Assembly (NCBI GenBank): GCA_013396915.1
Contig: VWZL01001361.1
Span: forward strand, 1,448,740 to 1,512,739
DNA: 64,000 nt
Source: Stercorarius parasiticus
Lineage: Eukaryota; Chordata; Aves; Charadriiformes; Stercorariidae
Reading direction: 5' to 3'
In this document: positions 1-11,330 of the stretch, in pieces
How positions within the stretch are numbered: position 1 is the first letter of the stretch
Layout: each line of letters begins with the position of its first letter
Program-made: the position numbers and the translations under genes
The notes under the pieces: model-generated
The model's input: the letters and a program-made list of their open reading frames with translations, nothing else
What the model was told of the DNA's origin: nothing
The model's database searches: none

Positions 1-349
1 GGGTTGTTCATCAAGCAGGCCATGACCTTGAAGGATGTTATTTCAAGAGGAGTGAGTGAGGCCTGTAGTGGGAAGCTGTTGTGTTTTGGGGGGAACACAT
101 AAATGCAGACCATAGCATTGAAAGGCAAGAAAACTAGCTTAACTGAGTCTGGGTCGTTAAGGGAACTGCGGCCACTTTCACAGGAAATAGCAGGATGACA
201 GACTTCAAAGTCTTGTAGAAGTTGAAACATGTTAGTGGAGCAGTTACGGACAGGCTATAGCGCACAGAGTAATTTTCCTAGCCCTACAGGTTTCTCCTGA
301 ACCACATAGATGTAACAACAGGCAATGTCTCTTCCAGCATTCCTGGAAG

Positions 350-440
350 CACTGCATGAGGAGACACAGTGACCTGCCACAAGTCACACAGCAAAAATTA
401 GCCAGCAGCAGTCTGTGTGCAGAATTCATTTTCACCTCAC
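350..440 (-). repeat. MIR-like SINE relic
   Basis: The stretch resembles the MIR core read in reverse orientation: a block like GTGACCTGCC, then AAGTCACACAGC, then a diverged tail. It is an old amniote-wide repeat recognised by eye; the ends are approximate. Confidence 0.5.
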
Positions 441-871
441 TGCAATGCAGCTGTCTCTGAGGGGGCCTAGCAGTTTCTGCTGAGTTCCGAGCACTGTGAT
501 ATGACATCTCCAAACAGGAAGGCAAAATGCAATTACTTCTTTGGGAGTACAGCCAGGATTTTGGGGCTAAAAGTCCTGCTCTTCAGTGCCAGGAGTCCTG
601 TCAGGACCTTAAGAAGTTGATGGCGAGGTGTTGTGCTGTTGCATTAAATTTTTCCTTCTTCAGGATCAGCAGAAAATTGCTTCCTGTGATTTACCCTTTT
701 GTCACCGTCACAGTCTGGGCACAGCTTTGGACTTACATGTATTGGAAAGCTGACACCTCCTTGAATGCAACTGGTTTGCTTTAAGGCAGGAAGTATATAA
801 GAAGGCTAAGAGCTGGCTGGAACAAAGAGAAGAAATGGGGTTAGAGCCATAAATCAAACAGCAGGAGGTGA

Positions 872-1015
872 ATGAGAGGCAGTGTAGCTTATCGGTGAGA
901 ACAAGGGTAGGATCCTGTCCTCCGGTTCTGATGCTAGTATGGATATGTTGCTGCTTTTCGTTGAGCTTCTGTTCTTTGTGCAAAACAGGGATGATGCAGC
1001 CTGTTTCACTAAAGC
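872..1015 (+). repeat. MIR-like SINE relic
   Basis: Segments resemble MIR in the forward order: a GGCAGTGTAGC-like head, a TCCGGTTCTGATGC-like middle, and a GTGCAAAACAGGGATGATG-like tail, which corresponds to the part of MIR reading CTGTAAAATGGGGATAATA. It is strongly diverged and the boundaries are approximate. Confidence 0.45.
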
Positions 1016-1111
1016 TTCAGAAATGCTAAGTACATATGGAAGAGGGAGAAGGAAGGGGTACCCTGAACTGATAAATCAGACCTTCTCACATCTTGCCATC
1101 TTTCCCTACAG

Positions 1112-1230
1112 AGCTTTGACGATGGCGATTCTCGCTTGGACTCCACTGAATTCCTGAAGTTTGTAGAGCAGAATGAGACTGCTGTCAACATCACCACCTA
1201 CATGGACCAGGAGACCAACAAGCTGCTCAG
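1112..1230 (+). CDS. FSTL1: FSTL1 coding exon (EF-hand part)
   Basis: The exon opens with AGC TTT GAC and ends CTG CTC AG, flanked by acceptor ACAG and donor GTGGGC. It encodes [20 protein letters not shown] and onwards. It has 119 nt; the split Arg codon AG|G is completed in the next exon. DDGDSRLD is the acidic EF-hand-like loop. Confidence 0.96.
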
Positions 1231-4200
1231 GTGGGCGGTGAACAGGAGGGCCAGATGTGGTAGAAGGGGGCATGAAAATCCACTCATGGAAAATACCAGT
1301 TACAGCTTGCACTAACAGAGACAGCTGTGTATGAAGTGTGTTCTCACTTAATTAGGTGTGAATATCACCAAATGGAACAGTGCCCCACCCCTGCCCTTCA
1401 CGTTGCGCGTGTATTCCACCCTCTTTTGCCTTAAATCTCATAGGGTTTCAGCCAGAAGGTGACTTGGGTGACAGAAAAGTTGTCATCTTTTTTTATTTCC
1501 TAACAAATTAGCTTTCCAGTGGACCTTACTCACCTTTTGCCTGATAGCTAGATCCAGTGCAAGGAAGGCGGTGGGAAAACACAGCTCATGGGCAGCCTGC
1601 AGTTAGAGCTGATACAAGCATCGCATGAAAATGTAGTTTGAAAGGCTTCCCTTTTTTTGCGTGCATGCCACTGTGTGTGAGACAATGAGGAGTACAGGCT
1701 GCTTGTTGTTAGGCTGTGCTTGCATCTTCACTCATGTGAAGTATGTAGGTGTCAACAGGGTCTTATTCCTGCTGTTCTGAATATCCCACACACACACACT
1801 TCCCAGCCCTTTGACAGACAGGGGGTATTTTGTGACTGTTTTTCTTTTGTCTGTATTCAGTGAGGTTTCCTTACAGAAGCCACTTCTGCCAGGCATCTCA
1901 GAGCCTTCCTAGTTGTTACTGGTTTTACTCCCCTGTACTCTGAAGCCAATAGAGCAGGGATTAGCCCAATACAGCCCTGTGCAGAACATGCCTCTGTGTT
2001 TCCTTTCAGGGGACTCTGCGTAGATGCCCTCATCGAGCTGTCAGATGAAAATGCTGACTGGAAGCTCAGCTTCAATGAATTTCTCAAGTGCCTCAGCCCA
2101 TCCTTCAACCCACCAGAGAAAAGTAAGAGCTCCTTACTTGTACTGGGGAACCAGAGGGGTCCTGGGAAGGGAGGAAAGAAAAGAGACCAGCTTTGGGACA
2201 GACATCAGATGCTGTAGCTCCACTCCCAGGGACAATGTTGATATACGCCTGCCTCCCATCCAACAGCACCCTTTGTCTCCCTACATTGTCAAAAGTACTG
2301 TTTTTTCTGTCCCAGAGCTCCCACAGCTCTTGTGATGAAAAAGATTTGAATTTTAGAAGCAAGGGCATAGGTCAAATGGGTACAGTATGCTTTGAGGGTC
2401 AAGGCATGTATTTAACAGTGCGGAGATAAATCACGTGAGGAGTTCGTGTCTGGATAACTTGGGAAAGTCAGACCAGACCAAAGTCCTGCTATGCTTTGCC
2501 TTTCACACAGAGACCCTCCCTGATGAACATCTCAAAGTTCACTATCCTTCCAAATCCTGCTTAGTGCTACAGTTCACGTGGAAGTAGCTTAGTGTTCTGC
2601 TGACCAGACGTGCCTAGCCATTCATCTAATTGTCTCCTCAGGGGGTACCAGTCCAAAGGTGCCGTATTTACATCCCACTGTGGTCACACAGAGGAGCAGA
2701 CAGAGGCTGTGCTTCTTAGGGAATATTAAGTTGAAGTCTGTTGCCTATTTCAGTGGAAGCTAGGGATGCTGCACCTCCCGTTGAAAATATGATCAGCTCG
2801 TTTTCATTTAACACCATACGGGCCCTTGAATGCTTTGAGGGCCCCGACTTAAACGTACAATTGAGCTGTGAGAAGAAATGTGAGCTGAAATGAGAAATCT
2901 TTTTTTTTTTTCCCCTTCCTTTCTCAGGGCAACAGCAAATACACATATCATTTCCCCAACTTCTCACCTGAAACAGGAATTGTTTCAGAGTAACCAAAAC
3001 TTTCACTTTAGGGGTTCTCTTCTATGTATAACTGATTAGGAAATTCAGACAAATCCAATAATGAGATTTCATTTGGTGTTGACAAATTGAAATGTGTTCT
3101 TTTGAGGAAACAAAATGAAGTGTTTGACTTTCCCAAATTATTTTTTGGCTGATTTCACGCACCAGATTCAGCATGAATATTTTAGTCATTATGAAACTTT
3201 CGGTGGTTAGTGGAAGGAGGGCCTCCTCCAAAACCTTGTACCTCTTCTCTCTCAAGGCATCTCCAAAGTATGTTGTCTTTAGCCTGCTCACTCTCGCACA
3301 ACCACTGCCCGTGTTTTGTGTTTCTCTAGAGTGTGCCCTGGAAGATGAAACCTATGAGGATGGAGCAGAGACCCAGGTGGAGTGCAATCGCTGCGTCTGT
3401 GCCTGTGGGAACTGGGTGTGCACCGCAATGACATGCGAGGGTCTGTATGCTCTCCAGACAATTTTTGTATTTGGTTTTGTACAAAAGGGATCTTTGCTTC
3501 GTGTCTTTCTGAGGGCACCAGCTGTCCAGATTTCTTCTCTCCTGCTTTTCCTCAGCTTCTCTGTGTGTGGCTTCTGCGTCACCCTCACATGCTCAATGTT
3601 CGCCAAACCCAAGCTAATAGGAGCTTAGGAGAGAGGCAAAGAGCAGCAAGTATGTACAGAGTTTCTTTCATGTTTATCTGCCTTCTGCAGCAGAGGCTTC
3701 AGGATCACCTCAGCTCAGAGTTGGCTGTGGCAGCAAGAACTCACCTCAGAAAAGATAACTGTAGTACTAATAGAGCTGCCAGAGGAGCTGTGGGTAGGTG
3801 TCAGAGGTTAAGCAACTGAATGAGAGACTTCTCGCTGCCTCCCCAGAAACAAATTTCAAAGTTGCTATGCAACACCCAGTCTTGCTGCCTGTTTTGTTCC
3901 CTGCATCCATGGCAGAAGCATGCAGTGGGACTACAATTCCTTGACTTTCTGCCCATGTCAGAGCAGCAGAGGTGTCAGAGGCTATTGTTAGAGGGATAAT
4001 GAAACCAAAGAATCAGATCAGATACATCAGCAAGTTGCATCTCCACTGAGCAAAATTACCTCTTCATTAGGCATCAGTTACTATACTTGGATAGCACTGA
4101 GCTTCCATTTATTCCCTACAAGAGGCCAAGATGTTTGAACTAATTATAGATGCTTCTTTTAAATAATATGCAGCCTCTTCCTTGTGGTTTTATTTTTTAT

Positions 4201-4834
4201 CACGTGGGAGGGAGAGATGGGGACAGACTGGATGCCCAGGTCGTGAAGTCCCAGGCAGCCACAAGGCCCATTCTCTTTCTAAGAAGCCAACTCATACCTT
4301 CCTCCAGCAAAGTGTTCCTAAGCTTGAGGTATACCATGGCTGACCTGCCTCTTTTTGTTCTGCATGGTTCAGCCTCTGAAATTTGCATCCTCCATTTGTG
4401 ATAACACTGGACTCCATTTCTGTTTGCAGGGAAGAATGAGAAGGTGCCTGCTCGGAGACAGCGACCTGATCAAGACTTGACTGAGGAGGAGCTGGCTAGA
4501 TATGTTCAGGAACTGCAGAAGCATCAGGTTAGCACGAGGCTGGGAAGGTCTACTTGCACTAAGTCTCTCCTGGCTAGAGGAGTTCCCTCTGCTTCTGTGA
4601 CTTGAAGACTTCTAGTAGAAGGGGGAGCACAGTGAAGGGGGATCGCTGTTACCTGTGGGGACGAATACAGGCGTGGGTCTTTGAGGTGGAAGCCAGTGTT
4701 GGCACTGCTTGTAGATGGACCAAAGGCTTCAGGGCACTGCTAGCTCCTGTGTCAGTGCAGAGCTTCACTTTTGTGCTGTCTTTCTCTAGGAGACGGCTGA
4801 GAAGACCAAGAGAATGCGCACCAAGGAGATGTAA
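1112..4834 (+). CDS. FSTL1: Follistatin-related protein 1, C-terminal half (five exons)
   Basis: FSTL1 is a secreted SPARC-family glycoprotein. From family knowledge, it modulates BMP/TGF-beta signalling and acts in lung, heart and immune contexts. The visible CDS joins exons 1112-1230, 2010-2122, 3330-3440, 4430-4527 and 4790-4834. All junctions are GT-AG and the phases join in one open frame. The translation follows human FSTL1 closely: an EF-hand/EC region ([17 protein letters not shown], then [20 protein letters not shown]), a VWC-like Cys-rich segment ([20 protein letters not shown]), and a charged helical tail ([18 protein letters not shown]). The last residue is Met (TKEM), where I recall Ile in human. 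The N-terminal signal peptide and follistatin domain are upstream of the window. The introns at 1231-2009, 2123-3329 and 3441-4429 contain nothing I recognise. Confidence 0.96.
2010..2122 (+). CDS. FSTL1: FSTL1 coding exon (EC domain)
   Basis: The acceptor is TTTCAG and the donor AAAA|GTAAGA. The exon encodes [36 protein letters not shown] and so on, near-identical to the human second EF-hand region. It ends one base into a Lys codon. Confidence 0.96.
3330..3440 (+). CDS. FSTL1: FSTL1 coding exon (VWC-like Cys-rich segment)
   Basis: The acceptor is TCTCTAG and the donor GAGG|GTCTGT, a non-consensus but usable GT. The exon encodes [20 protein letters not shown] then [17 protein letters not shown], with the clustered cysteines of the FSTL1 VWC-like module. 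Confidence 0.95.
4430..4527 (+). CDS. FSTL1: FSTL1 coding exon (acidic/helical linker)
   Basis: The acceptor is TTTGCAG and the donor CAG|GTTAGC. The exon encodes [20 protein letters not shown] then [13 protein letters not shown]. The first part differs from the human linker (I recall KGAQTQTEEEMT there), so this is the least conserved stretch of the visible protein. Confidence 0.94.
4790..4834 (+). CDS. FSTL1: FSTL1 last coding exon
   Basis: After acceptor TCTCTAG the frame reads [14 protein letters not shown] followed by TAA at 4832-4834. The length and ending match the FSTL1 C-terminus. Confidence 0.95.
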   Translation, partial: ETAEKTKRMRTKEM

Positions 4835-6235
4835 GGGGCCTCCACACCGGAGGAGCCTAGGAGGATGGGCCCAACCTGCCACCCTGTCCTCCAGTGCTGA
4901 TGTCAGTATGCACAAGTGTCTGCTACAGTTCTCCAGTCACAGATATTTACATTGTATAGCGATGGGTTATTTGTTTTGTAATACACAGAGAATGGGGCCA
5001 GGAAAGGGGAGCAGAGCCCACCTGTTCAGGGAGCTTCATTGCTGGGGCCTTGGAAGGCTGGGAGGGACTTACAGCAGCCTCTGGGACCCTTTCCCAGAGC
5101 AGACAGCTGCTCCCTCCAAGAGTTAACAGGGATTTCTTGTTCCCCTGGATCTGGGGAAAGGATGGAGGTCAGTGCTGGATAGAAAAGGGGGTCTTCAATC
5201 AATACAATTGTCAGCACCAGCCTTGGCTGCAGAAATACAGGCCCGGCAGTTTTGTGGCTGAGCATGTGTGCTGCAGGGCATCATTATCCAAGGACCTTGC
5301 CCTGCTTACCCTCCCCTTTGGTTTGAGCTCCTCAAAGCTGGTCAGCCTGGTGTGACACCTGGAAGTCATGATGCCATGCTGCTGGCATGAGTCCAGCACA
5401 TTCCTCCTTGCTTTCCACCAGACTGTCCCCAGCAGCTCCTCCAGTACATTGTGGGCTCCAACACAACATGGTTCCTTTTGACCTCATCTCACTCTTACTC
5501 TCCCTGCCCCTTCCTTAGAGGTGCTATTGTTATTTTTTTCTTATCACATTCACATGCTGACTCCCCCTTTTGTTTTTGGTTGGGTTTTTTTTTTATTACT
5601 TTATTTCCTATGGTAGTAATTCAGCTTTTGTATGTTTCGTAGCTCTAGATCTTTCAAGAAAACCCAGCCTGTGGGTTTTTGTTACTGACAGTGCTGTAAT
5701 GCCCATGCACAGTTTGTACCACACTGCGCTCAGCCACCGCAAACACCACAAGCAACTTGTGAGTCCTGCACTACAGGGTATTTCTCAACAGGGGATAGCA
5801 ATGTCCCTCATAGAAGAAGAGACAGGGCTGGATGTAATTAGTTTCACCAGGCACAGATTGATGCTGTAGCTCTCCAGCTCTTGCTCCCTTACCTAGCATT
5901 GACCAAGTGCTCAAAGTCTGTGCTTACGCCTCTCTAAATTGCCCAGAGGGAAGTGCCAAGTAGTCCAGAGGCAGAGGGACCAGGCAATCCCATTAGTAGG
6001 GTATTTTAAAAGGCTTAATTCCATAGAAAACTGTTTAGTCTGGGCTGTTAGCCATCATCTTGGGCTTTCCATCTGCCTCTGGGTGAGGCAGTACCATTGT
6101 TCTTTGATTCCCAGTCTGAGTTTGGAGTCAGGGCTGGAAGCCTCATTACTGACACATTTCACAGTGTCTTTGATCAGACCATCTTTCACCACCCTCACAT
6201 CCCTTCATGGGTCATTTTCATCTGACCTGTTTCTC

Positions 6236-6269
6236 AGAGCATTGGTCCTCAATGTAAATAAAATGCTCT
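6236..6269 (+). ncRNA. Hairpin at the position of mammalian mir-198 (probably not a functional miRNA)
   Basis: AGAGCATT (6236-6243) pairs perfectly with AATGCTCT (6262-6269) across an 18-base loop. In human, mir-198 lies in FSTL1 3' UTR sequence. The remembered human precursor begins TCATTGGTCC and ends GAATAAATGA; here CATTGGTCC (6240-6248) is followed by AATAAAATG (6257-6265). The central part of the human precursor, including most of the mature miRNA after GGTCC, is absent. I therefore call this a homologous position, not a miRNA gene. Confidence 0.35.
6257..6262 (+). terminator. FSTL1: Probable main FSTL1 poly(A) signal
   Basis: A canonical AATAAA lies about 1.4 kb after the stop codon, with a CTCTTTTGTTG downstream element. 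It sits partly in the loop and partly in the 3' arm of the hairpin at 6236-6269. Confidence 0.65.
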
Positions 6270-6826
6270 TTTGTTGATAATCATCTCTCTAGCCTCAAAC
6301 CCAGCTGATTTTCTCCTGCAGTTATCAAACATACTTCATTCACTCAACACACATGAACGTCCTGTTTCCGTGTTCGCTTCATGCCCCTGCTGTGCATCCC
6401 AAGCAGTTGCATGCACCGTGAGTTGAGATGACTGCTTGTGATTTCCATCTTCCTGTTTGTGAGCAACTTCAGCAGTTGTTTCCAGGTATCTTGCAGTCGC
6501 TAGTGCTTACTCAAGTGAAACTCCACTTGCATCTGCAAAAGCATGTTCTGCTTGAGTGAGATAGCAGGACTTTTGTCCCAAGTTTCCCCTTTTTGCACAG
6601 TGCTTTCCTTGGAGCAGAAGAATGAGCTGGTACCTAGCAAGTGTAGGAAAAGAAGAAAGCTTGGTCCCTCCTGTGGTCTTGCCCATGAGCCAGATTTGTT
6701 AAAGACTGTCTGGTCTTTGAGCTGTTTTCCTGATGTGAACCCAGAGGACTTCCGTTGACTTTGGCACAGTGTCACATTTTCACTGAGAATCGTAATCTAC
6801 TCCACGATGCTTGGAGGTTTTGGCAT

Positions 6827-6832
6827 AATAAA
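6827..6832 (+). terminator. Alternative AATAAA (possible distal FSTL1 poly(A) signal)
   Basis: A canonical hexamer in the spacer about 570 bases past the main signal. Only the motif supports it. Confidence 0.3.
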
Positions 6833-8087
6833 TACAGAAGGGGGCTGGTTCTTTTCCCATGAGGGTCTGGATTGGAGAAGGTGTCACCTCTGAAGGTGAG
6901 GGCAATGAGGACAATGCTACACTGGGATGGAGTCATTGTTTCCTCATAAATGGTGGAAGTCAGTGGTGGAACAGGAGCACCCATTAGGCATACCCTCACT
7001 CCTCCCCAACAGTTTGAGCAGAACAGCTTTGTGTGCTGGATCTGGAGTCACAGGAACATTGTTAGTAAGTATCTTGCTTTATTCCAACCCTGCTCTGAAA
7101 GGTAGTTTGTGCCTCCTAGCTCACTTCCTTCCAGCTTGGATCATTAAAGTGCCTTAGAGAAAACACAACAGCTTGCCTTAAAGGCTTTCCCTGGATGGGG
7201 ATAACATCTTAATGTCCAGTCAGGAGAATCTCCAACTGGGAAAAGCAGAGCATGTGCAGGAAGGGGAGGCCAATCCATGGTTGAAGGGCTTCTGTAGGCT
7301 GCATTATGCGATATGTTCCCTAGTCCCCATCCTGTTTCCTGTGGACATGGGGTCTACAAGGATGGGCGCTGGGGACAGCTGGAGAGGTGGGTGCTGGCAG
7401 TTGAGGTTTACAGAGCTGGCGCTTGCGCGGAAGGCAGAGGGATTGGCTGCTGTCTCAGGCAAGGCAAGCCAAGCTCTCTGACAAGCCATACGACATACCC
7501 TCTGAGGACAGACTGCGGCGACGGAGTAGGAATGCAGTGAACATGCCTCCATGGAAAGGGCTGCTGCCTGTGGAGCCTCTTCCTCCTCCTGCCCTCAAAG
7601 GGAAAGACAACTGTGGAGAGCAATGCTGGTTCTAAGGGCTGCGGTACCCAGTGGGGACCAAAACGATCTCACCTCACCACACTGAGGGCAAGGGCAACCA
7701 TTTGGTGAGCCATACCCAGACTGCACCCCACAGCAGCTTGGTCCGTCGCTCGCTTCTGCAGGGTGTCTTGGCTGCTGGGGAAGGAAGTGCTGAATTCCAG
7801 CCATTGCCCTCTGGGACAATTGCTGNGTATGTGTGTGAAATTTATCAGTATTCTGTAGGTTTCCTTAGTGCACTTATTTTACTTGATTTTGTAATTTTTT
7901 GAAGCAGGGGGGTTTGGATATTACTGCCAAATAAATGAAACAAAATTTTAAAAATAACAGGTGTTTTGTTCTGTTTCTCACAAGCCACATTCCTCACTTT
8001 CCTCTTCCAAAAAACAATCAGCTGTCTTTTTACACATTTATACACAGATCTCAATGCATTTGACAAATGTGAGATGCAACTATCTTT

Positions 8088-8190
8088 GGTTTATAGTTGG
8101 AGAAACTGAGGTACAGCAGAGAGAAGTGGGAGCCAGCGGCAGAGATGCAGCCACAACTCCTGCCTCCCAGCCACGCACTCTTAATCATGA
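8088..8190 (-). repeat. MIR-like SINE relic
   Basis: The segment GTTGGAGAAACTGAGGTACA matches the MIR core (GATGAGGAAACTGAGGCACA) in reverse orientation. The right side is diverged and the end is approximate. Confidence 0.5.
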
Positions 8191-10610
8191 GATTGCTCCA
8201 CGATCCTTTCCGCATCTGCCGTTGGCTCTGCCTGTGCCGCTGGGAAAGAAAAACCTATCAGCTCTCCATGTACGATGTGGACAAGATGAATGTGCGTTAG
8301 GATCTTGTAGCTGATAGGCAAACCATTGTAGAATGGGGAGAATACGGGGGTCACAGGCAGTGAAGTACGGGGCAGTTGCTGTCCTGTGTGGTGTTGGGGG
8401 AGCCTCAGCTGGAGCACCTTCTTGTTTGGGCAGTGCCTTTCACGGAACAGATGGATCAGGTGGAAAAAACTCAAAGGCAAGTAAAAATAGTAACTAAAGG
8501 CCTTAGAAACGTGACTTACAAGGACAGATCAGAAACCTTAGGCACAGCTAAGAAGGGAAGCTCTAAACATTTGTCTTCAGGTGGAGACTGCTACCAAGAC
8601 GAACGTACCCATCTCACTGTGGCGGATGGGACACTAGCTTCAGTTGTGGCAGTCAAGGCAGATCGAGATGAGACATCAGGGAATACTCTTGAATGTCAAG
8701 GTTAGCAAAGAACTGGAAGAAGCTTCCTTGATACTTCACAGACTTCCTCCCTGTATCGATTTTAAGAATAGACGAGAGTAACAGCTATCAGGAATAGACC
8801 AAGTATAGGCGGTCCTATGTTAAGATGGGAGAACAGACAGGTGACCCTCCTGAGGTCCCTTCTGGTTCTGATGTGACCTTGTGGAGACAGTGCTCAATGG
8901 CTCATGTCACCTTTGCTGAACTGAATGACGAAATGGCCTTTAATGGTGTCCTATAACAGGAGGATAATGCCTTACCATTCACCTCCCCCATCTGTAATGG
9001 ACTTGGCAGCTTGTACTCCTGTGAGCTCTTCTGTGCAAATGGCAGTCCAACAGAAGAAGAGGCTGCGTTACTTTGTTTCACTTGGGTATGCTCCTTCCAA
9101 AGCTGTTTTTTAAAAAAAAAATCAACATTGTCTCTTCCATGTTACTTTTCACACCTAATGTACCAGCTGCTGGGTAAGCAGTCGGAACTGTGGCATTCCC
9201 TGCCTGTTCACTGCTCAACTGTAAAGTGGGTCTGCTTTATTACCTTAATTTCTACTGATGGAATTTCCCAGGGTTTTAAGAAGGAATGAAAGGAAGTGTT
9301 AGCCACGAATTTAGCTAGATGGCACTATAAATACTTTGCCTTGTGCATCATGCATGCTTACTGAAGGGAAATGATTGTGGGGTGGGAGAAAAGAAGAGGA
9401 GGAAGGCTGTTGCCTGCTTCTGGCAGAGGCCTGGCAAAAACTCTGACCTGTCTGATTATGGAGCTAAGCACAAATGAGTATTAACAAGTTGCTGCACTGT
9501 GTAGCTACATGCACTTAATCACTTCCCAATTCTCCAGCGCTGTTGAGCTTCAGGATGAGAAATATGCTATTTAAGTGCTTGCTCAAGATGCTGAACTGCA
9601 TTTGTAAGGCATTTATTAACTTTAATTCTGAAGATGGGAACAAATTAATCTACCAAAAGGCTAAATTCCTGAAAAAAATTAACCAGTTCACAGGACACAA
9701 CTTTGGGAGAGCACAGGCTTAAAGCACTGCAGGAGACAAGCAAAATACAAATGACCTTACTCTTGTGCTTACATAAAACCTCCCACAAACTATCATGATC
9801 CACATGAAATAGCACAAGCTTTATAGAGTGGGCAAAATTATACTGAAAAGGAATAACTATACTGGTACAGTGTCTGCTCTTATGCAGCCATCTCTGGGTT
9901 CACATCAGGGGTTGCACCTGTGAATCCATAGATAAGAGACTTGTAAAACAACTGAAATGAGTCCATTGGAAGGTGACCTGTTCGTTCCCCAACCCACTAC
10001 AGCACACCTTTCTTGAAGGTTGGGCATGGCCCTGACAACTCCCTGCGCTTGGAATGGGAGCTGTCACTTCAAAATAGTTTTAGTGGTAAAATCCAGAGTT
10101 CATAGGAGCACCAAAGAAAGGACAAGTGGGCCTTTTTGGGATTTTGCCCACAGTATTCTGGACACGCTCAAACCCAGCATCGTTACTGCTTCACGCATTG
10201 TTTTTAAACTCTTGGCTGGTACAAGCCAGCCGTGGTTTCTTTGTGTTTCTTCCACTCTGACAGAGACTCTTGTGTATATGAAGTGTTTTAAGGGGGTGGG
10301 AGATTCCCCCTTTGTTCTTTTTGGTTCCTCTATGCATCACAAGGAAGAAAGACTGTTTCTCAAGCCCAGACCTAACGTCAGGGCAAAAGTTCCTTTGGGC
10401 TACGAATCTTCTCATTATCATCCCACATTGCTGCTGCTTCTTCCAGTGGGCGATTACTGCTTACACCGCTGTTAACCTGTGTCCAAAGGGCGACGAACTG
10501 AAATCATGAATCTCGAGTTGCCTGTTTGTATACAGTACAACCAGGGCCAACTCCGTATCAATCTGTAACCTGCATCAGGCTTCTTCGCCTGACAGACTTT
10601 TGGTGTTGTG

Positions 10611-10724
10611 GAGGCTGGATGGGGCTTTGAGCAGCCTGGTCTAGTGGGAGGTGTCCCAGCCCATGGCAGGGGGGTGGGAACTAGGTGATCTTCAAGGTCT
10701 CTTCCAACCTAAACCATTCTATGA
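10611..10724 (+). mobile_element. CR1 LINE 3' fragment
   Basis: The block GGGGCTTTGAGCAGCCTGGT, then AAGGTCTCTTCCAACCTAAA and CATTCTATGAT, is the characteristic CR1 3' end. It is strongly 5'-truncated and lies just upstream of the LRRC58 CpG island. Confidence 0.85.
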
Positions 10725-11153
10725 TAACGCCTGCCAATGCCCTAGCTCAAGATTAAAGCTGTTGTCTCACATCCAGGCAAGGAGATCACACCAAGGTACT
10801 TCTGGGGGGTGCTGGTGCCCCACCAGCAAGAGCAGGTCTGCAAGGACCACAGCAGACAAACCCTGGACAAAACACCAGCTGACCGCAAGGCCGGGGATGC
10901 CACAGCCCACAACAGAGAGAGGCCTTGGGGCACCGGCAGGACAGACAGCACCTTTCCTCCGAGATCTGAGGGTGACGGAAAAGGGCAGCAGGAAGGTTAT
11001 TACTTAATTTTCCAGTTAGAGGGACTCGGAGCTTTAGCGCCGAGCCCGCTGTGGAAGGCTTTGAAGCGGGCAGGAGCCATTTCCAGGCCCTCACCTGCCA
11101 GCACCCAGCAGTTCTCCAGCAGCCCGGCCGGCCCGGCCCGCCGGGAGCGGGCT

Positions 11154-11247
11154 GTAACGATAACCCGGGGGATGTAACGGTAACCTGGGGGTGTAACGGT
11201 TACCCGGAGGGGTGAGTAACGGTTCCACGGGGGCAGTAACGGTCACC
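11154..11247 (+). repeat. Five-copy ~20-bp degenerate tandem repeat with MYB-like TAACGG cores
   Basis: Units begin at 11154, 11174, 11193, 11216 and 11236, reading GTAACGATAACC, GTAACGGTAACC, GTAACGGTTACC, GTAACGGTTCC and GTAACGGTCACC, separated by G-rich spacers. Four carry TAACGG, which fits the animal MYB consensus YAACNG. The third unit is an interrupted palindrome (GTAAC-G-GTTAC). Function is inferred from the motif and from its promoter location. Confidence 0.7.
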
Positions 11248-11330
11248 TCCTCCGCCGGCCGCGGGGGGGAGGAGAGGGGGCTAGCACTCCCCTCCACAGC
11301 CGCTGCCCCCCACTGCCCCGCCTCCCTCCT

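Larger units (their letters stand above)
1..1111 (+). other. FSTL1: FSTL1 intron (partial, upstream of first visible exon)
   Basis: This is non-coding sequence ending in a good 3' splice site: a pyrimidine-rich tract followed by ACAG, with the AG at 1110-1111. It holds two MIR-like SINE relics, listed separately. The short ORFs here (for example 244-525 minus and 527-784 plus) have no recognisable protein similarity and no splice context. The upstream FSTL1 exons (signal peptide, follistatin/Kazal region) lie outside the window. Confidence 0.8.
4835..6290 (+). other. FSTL1: FSTL1 3' untranslated region
   Basis: This is continuous non-coding sequence after the stop codon. The most likely main cleavage site is just after the AATAAA at 6257-6262, because a T/GT-rich stretch (CTCTTTTGTTG) follows within 15 bases. 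Later AATAAA motifs at 6827-6832 and 7930-7935 could give longer isoforms. The UTR contains T-rich runs near 5523-5605. ORFs here (for example 4602-5126) are chance readings of UTR and intron. Confidence 0.75.
6290..11040. other. FSTL1-LRRC58 spacer
   Basis: No gene is recognised. The spacer holds a MIR-like relic (8088-8190), a CR1 3' fragment (10611-10724), an AATAAA at 7930-7935 and a single undetermined base at 7826. Short ORFs (for example 7212-7481, 7961-8314, 10020-10475) overlap one another in several frames and match nothing I know. Confidence 0.7.

Noticed and set aside
4602..5126. 174-codon + ORF over the end of FSTL1
   Set aside because: It runs from the last intron through the last exon in the wrong frame and into the 3' UTR.
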